DNA of 64,000 nt, taken from positions 277,501-341,500 of the forward strand of contig JAUIMM010000698.1 in NCBI GenBank assembly GCA_031769625.1, written 5' to 3'. Made by a program: the position numbers and the translations under genes. The notes under the pieces are model-generated. The model saw nothing but the letters and a program-made list of their open reading frames with translations. It was not told where the DNA came from and searched no databases. This DNA is from Taudactylus pleione (Eukaryota > Chordata > Amphibia > Anura > Myobatrachidae). Positions 1-9,848 of this stretch are shown here, in pieces; position 1 is the stretch's first letter; every line of letters starts with the position of its first letter.

Positions 1-28
1 AGAGAGAGGGAGAGAGAGAGAATTGGTG

Positions 29-123
<95 letters not shown>

Positions 124-135
124 ATCGGTGACTGT

Positions 136-324
136 GGGCCTGATTCAGAGCCGGATGCTATTTGCGCTCGCTCGTTCAGAAAATAGGGGTGGCTATTCAA
201 ATGAACTGTTCGCTCTTTGCGGTGTGTTCACGCCTCTATGTCTGAACGAGCGAACAAAACTTGCGGTCGTTTTTTTTAAAAATACACCCCCTGGCCGCTC
301 GCATCCTACGTCATGTCCGCTATT

Positions 325-327
<3 letters not shown>
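136..327 (+). mobile_element. Half-copy 1 of a CATTCAGAG-terminus DNA transposon
   Basis: It begins GGGCCTGATTCAGAGCC, close to the terminus of the complete element at 9250-9848, and continues with the same GGTGGCTATTCAAATGAAC and GTTCACGCCTCTATGTCTG blocks that occur in reverse complement near 9700-9800. It stops in CTATTTATG where the GT run begins, so the other terminus is missing. It has been carried along in the minisatellite. Confidence 0.75.
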
Positions 328-414
<87 letters not shown>

Positions 415-515
415 GGTGACTGTGTGTGTGAGATAGAGAGAGAGAGAGAATGGGTAACTGTGTGTGTATGTGTAGACAGAAAGAATGGGTGACTGTGTGA
501 GGGCGAATGGGTGAC

Positions 516-549
<34 letters not shown>

Positions 550-640
550 TGAGAGAGAGAGAATGGGTGACTGTGTGTGAGAGAGAGAGCGAATGGGTGA
601 CTGTGAGCGTGTGTGTGTGAGAGAGAGCGAATGGGTGACT

Positions 641-680
<40 letters not shown>

Positions 681-830
681 ATTGGTGACTGTGTGTGTGT
701 GTGTGTGAGAGAGAGAAATAGAGAGAGAGAGAGAGAGAGAGAATGGGTAACTGTGTGTGTATGTGTAGAGAGAAAGAATGGGTGACTGTGTGAGGGCGAA
801 TTGGTGACTGTGTGTGTGAATGAGTGACTT

Positions 831-863
<33 letters not shown>

Positions 864-937
864 TAATGGGTGACTGTGTGTGAGAGAGAGAATGGCTGAC
901 TGTGTGTGTGTGTGAGAGAGAGAGAATCGGTGACTGT

Positions 938-1124
938 GGGCCTGATTCAGAGCTGGACGCTATTTGCGCTCGCTCATTCAGAAAATAGGGGTGGCTATTC
1001 AAATGAACCATTCGCTCTTTGCGGTCTGTTCACGCCTCTATGTCTGAACGAGCGAACAAAACTTGTCGTTTTTTGAAAAAAAAAAAACCCTGGCCGCTCG
1101 CATCCTACTCATGTCCACTATTTA
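938..1124 (+). mobile_element. Half-copy 2 of the same DNA transposon
   Basis: This is the same roughly 190-bp segment as at 136-327, with scattered substitutions and small indels (for example a shorter GTCGTTTTTTG stretch). It again ends in the GT run. It marks the second higher-order unit of the minisatellite. Confidence 0.75.
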
Positions 1125-1284
1125 TGTGTGTGTGTGTGAGAGAGAGAGAGAGAATGGGTGACTGTGTGTGTGAGATAGAGAGAGAGAGAGAGAATGGGTA
1201 ACTGTGTGTGTATGTGTAGAGAGAAAGAATGGGTGACTGTGTGAGGGCGAATGGGTGACTGTGTGTGTGAATGGGTGACTTTGG

Positions 1285-1317
<33 letters not shown>

Positions 1318-1489
1318 TGAGAGAGAGAGAGAATGGGTGACTGTGTATGAGAGAGAAAGCGAATGGGTGACTGTGAGCGTGTGTGTGTGTGAGAGAGAGA
1401 GCGAATGGGTGACTGTGTGTGTGTGTGAGAGAGAGAGAGAATGGGTGACTGTGTGTGTGTGTGTGTGATAGAGAGAGAGAATGGGTGAC

Positions 1490-1533
<44 letters not shown>

Positions 1534-1616
1534 GGTAACTGTGTGTGTATGTGTAGAGAGAAAGAATGGGTGACTGTGTGAGGGCGAATTGGTGACTGTG
1601 TGTGTGAATGGGTGAC

Positions 1617-1673
<57 letters not shown>

Positions 1674-1709
1674 ATGGGTGACTGTGTGTGAGAGAGAGAA
1701 TGGCTGACT

Positions 1710-1745
<36 letters not shown>

Positions 1746-1757
1746 ATCGGTGACTGT

Positions 1758-1948
1758 GGGCCTGATTCAGAGCCGGACGCTATTTGCGCTTGCTCGTTCA
1801 GAAAATAGGGCTGGCTATTCAAATGAACCGTTCGCTTTTTGCGGTCTGTTCACGCCTCTATGTCTGAACGAGCGAACAAAACTTGTTGTCGTTTTTTGAA
1901 AAAATACACCCCCTGGCCGCTCACATCCTACGTCATGTCCGCTATTTA
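1758..1948 (+). mobile_element. Half-copy 3 of the same DNA transposon
   Basis: This is the third copy of the segment, 820 bp after the second and with the same truncated end. The identical junction in all three copies shows the truncated copy was duplicated with the array rather than inserted three times. Confidence 0.75.
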
Positions 1949-2107
1949 TGTGTGTGTGTATGTGAGAGAGAGAGAGAGAGAATGGGTGACTGTGTGTGTG
2001 AGATAGAGAGAGAGAGAGAATGGGTAACTGTGTGTGTATGTGTAGAGAGAAAGAATGGGTGACTGTGTGAGGGCGAATGGGTGACTGTGTGTGTGAATGG
2101 GTGACTT

Positions 2108-2145
<38 letters not shown>

Positions 2146-2349
2146 TGAGAGAGAGAATGGGTGACTGTGTGAGAGAGAGAGAGACAGTGAGAGAGAGAGA
2201 GAGAGAGAATGGGTGACTGTGTGTGTGTGTGAGAGAGAATGGGTGACTGTGTGTGTGTGAGAGAGAGAGAATGGGTGACTGTGTGTGTGTGTGAGAGAGA
2301 GAGATTGAATGGATGACTGTGTGTGTGTGTGAGAGAGAGATTGGGTGAC

Positions 2350-2389
<40 letters not shown>

Positions 2390-2421
2390 GGTGACTGTGT
2401 GTGTGAGAGAGAATGGGTGAC

Positions 2422-2453
<32 letters not shown>

Positions 2454-2798
2454 GGTGACTGTGTGTTTGTGTGAGAGAGAGAATGGGTGACTGTGTGTGA
2501 GAGTGAATGGGTGAGACTGTGTGTGTGAATGGGTGACTTTGTGTGTGTGTGTGAGAGAGAGAATGGGTGACTGTTAGAGAGCGAATGGGTGACTGTGTGT
2601 GAGTGAGAGAGAATGGGTGACTGTGTGTGTGAGGGAAAGAGAGAGAGAATGGGTGACTGTGTGTGTGTGCGTGTGTGTGTGTGAGAGAGAATGGGTGACT
2701 GTGTGTGTGTGAGAGAGAGAGAGAGAATGGGTAACTGTGTGTGTATGTGTGAGAGAGAGTATGGGTGACTGTGTGTGAGAGCGAATGGGTGACACTGT

Positions 2799-3349
2799 GG
2801 GCTTCATTCAGAGGTGGCCGTACGGTCTATGACCGCATGGCCGCCTCGATGTTTGTCCAGTGCGCATGCGCACGAGGGAGCCGGCTCCTTCGTGCACATG
2901 CATGAGACCCGCTACGACCGACAGCGCCGGTCGTAGCGGGTCTCTTTCCAAAGGGGGCGAGCTGTCGATGTTGATTGACTGCTCGCCCCATTTGGAAGGC
3001 GGGCCGGGGGGGTGGCAGCCCAAACGGAGGCGTTCCCATGGGAACGCCTGCCGTTTGGGGGAGGCCCCACTGACATCACTAGTGATGTCAGTGGAGAGCT
3101 TCCAGCTCTGACAGAGCCAGAAGCTCTCCGGGGCTTACAACAAGTGAGACCCTACCCTAGGGTCTCGTCGTAAGCCCCGATGGTCGCGATGGTCTATGAC
3201 CATCGCGACCATCACCCTAGCGGTCAATAGAGCTGTGGGTGTAAACCCACAGCCTAACGACCGAAACAGAGGCGGCCGGTCAGGATGCAAGCGGCTGCCC
3301 AGTTTCTGAGCGACCGCTTGCATCCTCCGACCGCCTCTGAATGAGGGCC
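2799..3349. mobile_element. Multi-hairpin non-autonomous DNA element (551 bp)
   Basis: The ends are inverted: GGGCTTCATTCAGAGG on the left, and on the right the complement of GGCCCTCATTCAGAGG, flanked by tgt on both sides. The flanks lie in GT repeat, so that 3-bp duplication is weak evidence. The interior is almost entirely consecutive stem-loops: gagacccgctacg with its complement (about 2904-2944), a perfect 22-bp palindrome at 3028-3049 inside a CCAAACGG stem, a perfect 28-bp palindrome at 3067-3094, a gagagctt stem, a ggggcttac stem enclosing a gagaccc stem, gatggtcgcgatggtc at 3179-3213, a ctgtgggt stem and ggatgcaagcgg. No coding capacity. A second copy, in opposite orientation, lies at 61024-61541. 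The superfamily is uncertain; a 3-bp duplication would suit PIF/Harbinger. Confidence 0.8.
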
Positions 3350-3383
3350 TGTGTGTGTGAATGGGTGACTTTGTGTGTGTGTT

Positions 3384-3431
<48 letters not shown>

Positions 3432-3670
3432 GGTGACTGTGTGAGAGAGAGAATGGGTGACTGTGTGTGTGAGAGAGAAAGAGAGAATGGGTGACTGTGT
3501 GTGTGTGTGAGAAAGAGAATGGGTGAATGTGTGTGTGTGTGAGAGTGAATGGGTGACTGATGTGTGTGTGTGACAATGTCTGACTGCTGTGTGTGTATGT
3601 GTGCATATGAGACAATGGATGACTGCTGTGGGTACGCAAGACAACGTCTGACTGGTGTGTGTGACAATGG
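3350..3670. repeat. Continuation of the GA/GT minisatellite
   Basis: The same ATGGGTGACT core resumes between GT and GA runs right after the multi-hairpin element, then degrades from about 3550 into GTGTGTGACAATG-type variants. The array was therefore split by the insertion. Confidence 0.9.
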
Positions 3671-4009
3671 GTGACTTCTATACACCTTCATAGTAGCCAT
3701 ATCTATCCTAAGTAAAAAAACAAAAAACAAAAGGCGGGTAGCTGCTATTTGTAATAATTGCCGTGCGCATGCGCGCCTCATCTATACACTGGAGAGGGAT
3801 CTGGGGGCATGCCCAGTAGCTCCCGGGGTGCTGGCCATGCATCCAGTGTGACAAAAATGGGGTTTGGATAATGGGTATGGCTTTTTCCATGAGACCACGG
3901 CCCCTAATTTTTTCTGGCATGGGCAACAATATGCCTGGGGGCGCCAAAAAATATTCGCTTACCAAAATATTTGGGCTAAGGCCGGCCCTGCACAAGCTTA
4001 TCAGCAAGG
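3671..4009. other. Non-coding stretch with a possible MITE end
   Basis: No gene is recognised. The stretch to 3990 ends in GGCTAAGGCCGGCCCTG, the mirror of CAGGGCCGGCTCTAGG at 4783, which suggests the right end of a hAT-like MITE whose left end I cannot place. Confidence 0.4.
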
Positions 4010-5215
4010 TCTCTCCCATGCAAAGATTTCAAAGCAGACTGTGCTGTTCAAGCTCTTTTGAAGAAGCACAAAGAAACGGGCAACGTTGAGGACCGTAGAC
4101 GCAGTGGTCGGCCAAGGAAACAGTGCATCAGATGAAAGAGACATGATGCTTACTTTCCTTCAAAATACGAAGATGTCCAGCAGCACCATAAGCTCAGAAC
4201 TGGCAGAAACCAGTGGGACCTAGGTACACCCATTTACTGTTTAGAGAAGTCTGGCCAGAAGTGGAATTCATGGAAGAATTGCAGCCAAAAAGCCATACCT
4301 ATGACGTGAAAACATGACCAAGCAACTAAACTATTCACAAAAACATAGGAACAGTGGTAGAGAAAAATGGCAGCAGGTGCTCTGGACTGATGAGTCAACA
4401 TTTTAAATATTTGGCTGTAACAGAAGGCAGTTTGTTTGCTGAAGGGCTGGAGAGCGGTACAATAATGGGTGTCTGTAGGCAACAGTGATGCATGCAGGTT
4501 CCTTGCAAGTTAGGGGCTGCAATTCGGCAAATGGAGTTGAGGATTTGGTCAGGATTAATGGTGTCCTCAGTCCTGTAATGATAACTCCTGTAACAAATAT
4601 CCACAAATGGTGGACGATTGTATACAGGGGCATATCTATAATGGGTGCAGGGTGTGCAGGGCACACGGGCCCCCGGGTCCAGGGGGTGCCCGCACTGCTC
4701 ACCCTTCACTCATATTATTTAAAACTCACCTGTCCGTGGTCCCGCATCGGGCAGGTACTTATCCAAAACAGGCAGGTACTTACAGGGCCGGCTCTAGGGG
4801 TGTTCGACCAGTGCGGTCGCACAGGTGCGCCACCCGTAGAGGGTGCACCTCTCCCCAGCATCCCGATTATTCTGCAGCAGGACAACAAACCCAAACATAC
4901 AGCCAATGTCATTAAGAACTAGCTTCAGCTTGAAGAAGAACAAGGAGTCCTGTAAGTGATGATTTGGCAAGTGATGTTGAGATCAGAGCCCTTATTCTCA
5001 ACATCATCAAGTCTATCTGGGAATACATGAAGAGACAGAGGGATTTGAGCAAGCCTACATCCACAGAAGATCTGTGGTTAGTTCTCCAAGATGTTTGGAA
5101 CAAGCTCCCTATCAAGTTCCTTCAAAAACTGTGTGCAAGTGTACCTAGAAGAATTGATGGTGTTTTGAAGGCAACGGGTGGTCACACAAAATATTGATTT
5201 GATTTAGATTTATCT
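4010..5215 (+). pseudogene. Decayed Tc1/mariner transposase
   Basis: Dispersed fragments in several frames match the conserved order of Tc1-like transposases. They are an N-terminal stretch reading KKHKETGNVEDRRRSGRPRK (about 4060-4120), the first catalytic Asp in KWQQVLWTDESTF (about 4365-4402), GVEDLVRINGVLS (about 4535-4570), the second catalytic Asp in LQQDNKPKHTA (about 4870-4905), and a C-terminus ending in PRRIDGVLKATGGHTKY before a TGA near 5195. The family encodes a DDE/D cut-and-paste transposase of about 340 residues that binds its own inverted repeats. Many frameshifts and stops and an insertion at about 4563-4862 show it is inactive. I could not place its terminal inverted repeats. 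Confidence 0.8.
4563..4862 (+). mobile_element. Composite hAT-like MITE insertion in the Tc1 remnant
   Basis: The stretch separates the GVLS and LQQDN segments of the transposase. It contains CAGGGGCATATCTATAATGG from 4625, homologous to the reverse complement of the right end of the element at 7008-7343, and a second hAT-like terminus CAGGGCCGGCTCTAGG from 4783. The roughly 60 bp before 4625 also match the flank of the 7008-7343 element. Neither right terminus is clear. Confidence 0.55.
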
Positions 5216-6999
5216 TCTGTTCATTCACTTTGCATGTTGTTAATTGATAAAAGTAAAACTTCTATTTTTGAAAGCAACCTTAGTTTGCAGCATTTTTTCC
5301 ATACCTGCCTAAAATTTTTGCATAGTATAAAAACAATTCAAAATTTTTTCATGATTTTTTCCTGGTTTGAAACATTTTGATTTAATGACAACAATCCCAA
5401 AACATATCAGGATCGTTTTGCCAAAACTAAAACACAAAGATGGTTTTAGAACAAAAGCTGAAACCAGCGGAGGTACATGCACATCTCTAATCATGTCACA
5501 AGTAATAATTTGTTTTCCTTCCTCTAAACACAGTGATATACTGTAGTAATAAAACTATCAATCTTATATTTTTGCTATGCAAAGTTCTGTAGTTTTGGTG
5601 TACCGTATGTTTTTCTTTACAATAAGCTTTATGGGCATATTTATCAATATTATTTTTACTAAAATATTGTGAAAATGGTTGTTTCCACGCTCTTTTCATA
5701 TTATTTTAGTATTACCTAAATATACTAAAGGGCAATTTGTTGGAGACTTCACAAAATTTTCCTCCAAGCCCTACAGTAATTATTGGATCTTTTTCTAGTA
5801 AGCAGATCGCATTTCCCATAATTGTAATGGGAAATGCAATCTGCTCAGATTTACTAAAGTTAAATTGTAAACAATTACGGGGAAGCCTTGTGATAATAAT
5901 GCCACCTGGAGATGGCGTTACTAGGGATTGTGCCCGTTTCACCAACTTCTTCTCTGCTCTGACTGGTAGGGTAGTAGTACACTCTCAGGGTATTTGTGAA
6001 AAATAACCTGAGAAGTACATGGAGGGGACTTGCAGGGACAGAGCTTTCCCACAAGATGAGGGAACTGAGGGCCAGCCAGCAGAGGAGAGAACCTAAGGTA
6101 AAGGACAGCTGGCGGCGGCAGCTAACAGCCATCCACGAGATGAGACAGCTGGCCGTGGGAGCTGAGAGCTCAGTCAGTTGATTGAGGAGAGAGACGACGG
6201 GAGTGGTAAGAGCCAACCAGGGAGAAAAGCACAAGCCGGGAGAGCTTAAAGCTGGCTTGGGAGAGGATATCCGGCCGGGGGAAGAATAGAGCCAGCCATG
6301 GGACTGGAAAAAAGGAGGAAGAGAATGCCTCTTTCTGGCTTTTCTCTACTTCATCAGGGAAATAGACACATAGCACCATCCAGAGGTGGTATTATGTTTG
6401 TCAGAAAAAGAGAAGAGAAGCTTCACTTCTATCATCTACATAAATTCCGTTTCTGCACAGCCCCCATTATATCCAATGGGGCTATAGGAGCACAAATTGA
6501 GAAAAAAAAAAGGCAGAAAAAAACTTTGATTATTCTGCACTTTTCAATTTTCTAAATAAAGAGAAGAGAAACGTATAGCGTTTTGAAGCTAAAATACTGG
6601 AGAAAAGCTGTTTTTAAGTTTATTTAATAGAGCCCTTAGTCTTAGTAAAACTGGCCAGCTGTATACGCAGTACTCTCAAGAATTGTATTTAATATTTTCA
6701 CTGCTGGCAATGTGTAGGACATGGTCACGCTAGCCACAGTAACGAGGTTAAGTGGAGCAAAAATGCATCTATCCAGGTCTATAGCGCAGTCACCTCAATC
6801 TGACCCCAGGCAGACATCAATAAGTACAGCTCTGATAAATATTTCAACAGCCCCAGTGACTTGCATGTGGAGATACATGTGTTTCACATTTCACCACCTT
6901 TCAGTGCTGTGCTACCAGTCTTACATCAGCCCAGACTATATCAGTCCTTCTCAAATTCAGCACTTGTGTCACTGTCAGTGAAGGTGATTAAATATATAT
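5216..6999. other. Gene-free AT-rich stretch with a small hairpin
   Basis: No gene is recognised. An imperfect hairpin at about 5800-5845 pairs GCAGATCGCATTTCCCA with ATGGGAAATGCAATCTGC. TACTAAA-type motifs around it suggest an old palindromic MITE. The rest looks like unique or very old repeat DNA; short open frames have no recognisable domain. Confidence 0.4.
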
Positions 7000-7007
7000 T
7001 ATACAAT

Positions 7008-7343
7008 CAGGGGCGTCTTAAGAGAGGAGGGGGCCCGTGTGCATTCCCCATGCAGAGCCCCCTATCTCCCCACCGGCCGGCAGCTGACTGACGTTGCTGA
7101 CCAGCCACCCGCAGAAGCAGTAGACTCTGGGCACTAGCGTATGCCCAGAGTCTACTGCGCATTCACAGAACGCCTCAAAAATGGCCGTGGCGGCCATTTT
7201 CCTGTGCAATGTGCAGTGCTGACACCCGACGCGGGACCACGGACAGGTGAGTTTTAAATAATATGGGTGAAGGGAGTGTGGTGCGGGCCCCCCCTGGACC
7301 CGTGTGCCCTGCACACCCTGCACCCATTATAGATACGCCCCTG
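7008..7343. mobile_element. hAT-like MITE with 8-bp target duplication
   Basis: It begins CAGGGGCGTCTTAAGAG and ends AGATACGCCCCTG, giving a short inverted repeat (CAGGGGCGT). It is flanked by the 8-bp direct repeat tatacaat at 7000-7007 and 7344-7351. At 336 bp with no coding capacity it is non-autonomous. The related copy at 4625 is truncated and in the opposite orientation. Confidence 0.85.
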
Positions 7344-7516
7344 TATACAATCGTCCACCATTTGTGGACATTGGTTACAGGAGTTATCATTACAGGACTT
7401 ATGAGTGTCCGTAACAAACTAAAAATAATTGGTTCTACTGCCACAGCACTGCTTGGAGCCTCTTTAGTACAGAGCATCACAAATACACATATAATACAAT
7501 TAATAATTTAGAAAAT

Positions 7517-8110
7517 ACTAGCTGAAGTACCCGGCGTTGCCCAGGTTTAAATCTTCAAGTTATTAAGTTTTATTATGTGATGTCATCCAAATCCATCCAG
7601 TGGAAGGCCCAAGACATCCTACTTGGGTCAAAGTTCTGCTCGGCGCACTCCACTGTGAGGTCCGACCAGTACCCCAACCACTCCATTAGGCATTACAGAC
7701 CAATTGCCACCTCTCTGTACAGTTTTCATCCAGATCCATCCAGTGGAAGGCATAGAACAGGCTCCCCAGGTCAAAGTTCTGCCCAGCATACATCAATGGG
7801 ATGTCCGACCGGGACCTCAACCCCCTAGTATGTCTTCTGGGATCCAATGTTACCACTCTGTGTAGTCTTCGTCCAAATTATGAGATGTCATCCAAATCCA
7901 TCCAGTGGAAGGTCCAGAACAGGCTTCCTGGGTCAAAGTTCTGCCCAGCGTCCCTGGGTCAAAGTTCTGCCCAGCGTATACCAACCATATATCGTATGTC
8001 CGACCAGGACCTCAACCCCCTAGTATGTCTTCTGGAATCTAATGTTACCACTCTGTGAAGTTTTTGTCCAAATCCAGTCAAGGTTCTGCCCAGCGTACAC
8101 CAGTGAGAGG
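7517..8110. repeat. Interspersed repeat with about 150-bp tandem units
   Basis: A head reading ACTAGCTGAAGTACCCGGCG is followed by units that start with ATCCATCCAGTGGAAGG (about 7589, 7735, 7897). These continue with GGGTCAAAGTTCTGCCCAGC and GACCTCAACCCCCTAGTATG, spaced about 145-165 bp. A short internal duplication of GGTCAAAGTTCTGCCCAGCG occurs near 7940-7975. I do not recognise the family with certainty and see no coding frame. Confidence 0.6.
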
Positions 8111-8274
8111 TCTGACCGGGACCCTAAACCCCCTAAAACCTGTCCAGGATCCAACTGGACCACTTCGCGTTGGTTTCATCCTAATCAGTGCAGGGGTCTC
8201 CGAATGTATAACCAGACAAACACACATGCAAACACATAAGATGACAATAACCGCATTGCTGGTCATTTTGAGTG

Positions 8275-8405
8275 AGATTTATCAAAGTTCCTGAAAAGGA
8301 AAGTGAAGGTGTTGCTCATAGCAATCATCAGATTATATCTATTATTTATCTGGTACATTCTAGAAAATAACAGCTAGGACCTGATTGGTTGCTATGGGGA
8401 ACTAT
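8275..8405. repeat. Degenerate MITE-like repeat
   Basis: The segment runs from AGATTTATCAAAG to GATTGGTTGCTATGGGG and resembles common amphibian MITEs with TTTATCAA ends and an internal CCAATCA motif. One end is degraded. The assignment is from memory of such repeats, so moderate to low. Confidence 0.4.
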
Positions 8406-8454
8406 ATTGTACAATAATGATAGCTAGCACAGCAGAAAATTTTACCATGGTGAC

Positions 8455-8774
8455 CAGTGGTGTACCTAGGGCCAGATGAGCACCACATGCCCTGGGCACC
8501 GTGGCAGGCCCAGCAGAGAGGGGCAGTGTACCCTACCACCCGCCACAGACTCGCCATTGCACTGCCGAGCAAGGCCCGGCGTGCTTGGCGGCTTGACTGC
8601 ACCTCCCATCTTGCTGCGGGGAGCATGACGCCAGCGTCAAGTGACGTAACACTCCCTGTCCTTCTAGGAAGAAGAGCCCCAGTGCCTGCCTGTCCTCACC
8701 ATCTGCGGCTCATCCAGACAGCAGGCAGAGGTGAGGGCAGCTGGCAGTTACTGGGGGAGGGGGAAAATGAAGAC
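8455..8774 (+). mobile_element. Truncated hAT-like element end
   Basis: It begins CAGTGGTGTACCTAGGGC and then shares ATGCCCTGGGCACC and GGCAGGCCCAGCAGAG with the reverse complement of the terminus at 44865. The clear similarity covers about 100 bp. No matching right terminus is visible before the LTR-like segment at 8775. Confidence 0.5.
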
Positions 8775-9249
8775 TGTCACGACCAGGGTTTCTCGGCATG
8801 GTGGTCGGCGGGTGTTACCTGTGCGGATGTTATGGCAGGAGGCGTCTGGTGGTGATGCTGGTGCCTGGTGGGGAGCATTGGCTGTGCGCAGTCCTGTGTG
8901 GGCATATAGTCACAGCTTTTGGCCATGTGACCTACTTCCCCAATCCTGGTGTGTCACATGCTCACTCTCACCACTCACGGCTGGGTGCTGGGTATAAAAG
9001 GGAGTTCAGAGCTCCCTTGCATTGCCAGTGCAACGTGTTTCTCAGCGCAAGCTGAGAGAGAGTTCCTGAGCTTGTCCGCCTGCCTGTTGGATCTCTGTCT
9101 AAGCCTGCTTCACCTAACCTGCTCCTTACCCTGCTGGATTTCCACTGCCTTCTCCCACTGCCTCCTCCTTTTGCCTTCCCCATTGCCTGAGTATCTGTGT
9201 CAGCTGTTACCCTGCACCTTGCCTCCACTTGCACCTTCCTCTGGACATT
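8775..9249 (+). promoter_or_regulatory. LTR-like fragment with TATA box
   Basis: It starts TGTCACGACCAGGG, the sort of TGTCAC start seen in LTRs. A TATAAAAG box lies at 8993-9000, followed by a pyrimidine-rich leader, a layout shared with the solo LTR at 44866-45441 (TATAAAAG at 44987). It is cut off by the element starting at 9250. I cannot identify its 3' end, and no internal retroelement sequence adjoins it. Confidence 0.45.
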
Positions 9250-9848
9250 GGCCCTCATTCAGAGCCGCTCGTTAGCGGCAGTACGCTCGTTCCGAGCGAT
9301 GTTCGCACATCTGCGCATGCGTACGGTTTTTAGTACGCATGCGCGAACCAGTCAGTGTGGCCGAAAATCGTTTGTTCGCTATATAGCGAATGCCTGCTAT
9401 TTTGAGTGACAGAATGAGGCGTATGTGGGTGGTAACAGATGAAGGTGCTTGAAAACGGGGGTGTGGAATTCGAACGCAGGCGTGCTTAAAGGTCAAAACG
9501 GGCGTTTTAAGGGAGTGCATAATTAATACAGCAGCGTCATTGACCACGTCACTTGGTTTTTTTTTACTCAGAACTGCTCGCAAAATAGCGGTTGAAAAAA
9601 CCAGCCACAAGAATAGCGAGCAGTTCATACGCTGTTCGATGTACTCGATTAATCTAATAAATAGCGGACTTGACATATGGTGCGAGCGGCAAGGGGGCGT
9701 TTTTTTCAAAATTACAACCGCAAGTTTTGCTCGCTCGTTCAGACTTAGAGGCGTGAACAGACCGCAATTAGCGAACGGTTCATTTGAATAGCCACCCCTT
9801 GTTTTAGAACGAACGACCGCAAATAGCGAGCGGCTCTGAATGAGGGCC
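9250..9848. mobile_element. CATTCAGAG-terminus DNA transposon (599 bp)
   Basis: Near-perfect terminal inverted repeats: GGCCCTCATTCAGAGCCGCT on the left, and on the right the complement of GGCCCTCATTCAGAGCCGCT. Flanks are att and ata, so a 3-bp duplication is possible but imperfect. The left half holds stem-loops, including GCGCATGCGTAC paired with GTACGCATGCGC near 9313-9345. The right half is the full relative of the three half-copies at 136, 938 and 1758. Open frames across it look like shadows. Confidence 0.8.

Larger units (their letters stand above)
1..2798. repeat. GA/GT-rich minisatellite with about 0.8-kb higher-order units
   Basis: The block alternates runs of GA, a conserved core ATGGGTGACT and runs of GT, repeated dozens of times with variable run lengths. 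Purine-rich GA runs and alternating GT runs stay on the same strand throughout. A longer order is superimposed: a roughly 190-bp non-simple segment recurs at 136, 938 and 1758, so the first 1.9 kb is built of units of about 0.80-0.82 kb. Open frames on both strands here are CVCV or SLSH dipeptide artefacts and not genes. Confidence 0.95.

Noticed and set aside
193..1822. Ser/His/Leu/Thr-rich minus-strand frames of up to 272 codons
   Set aside because: They are GA/GT dinucleotide runs read as SLSLTHTH; no domain, and they cross transposon junctions.
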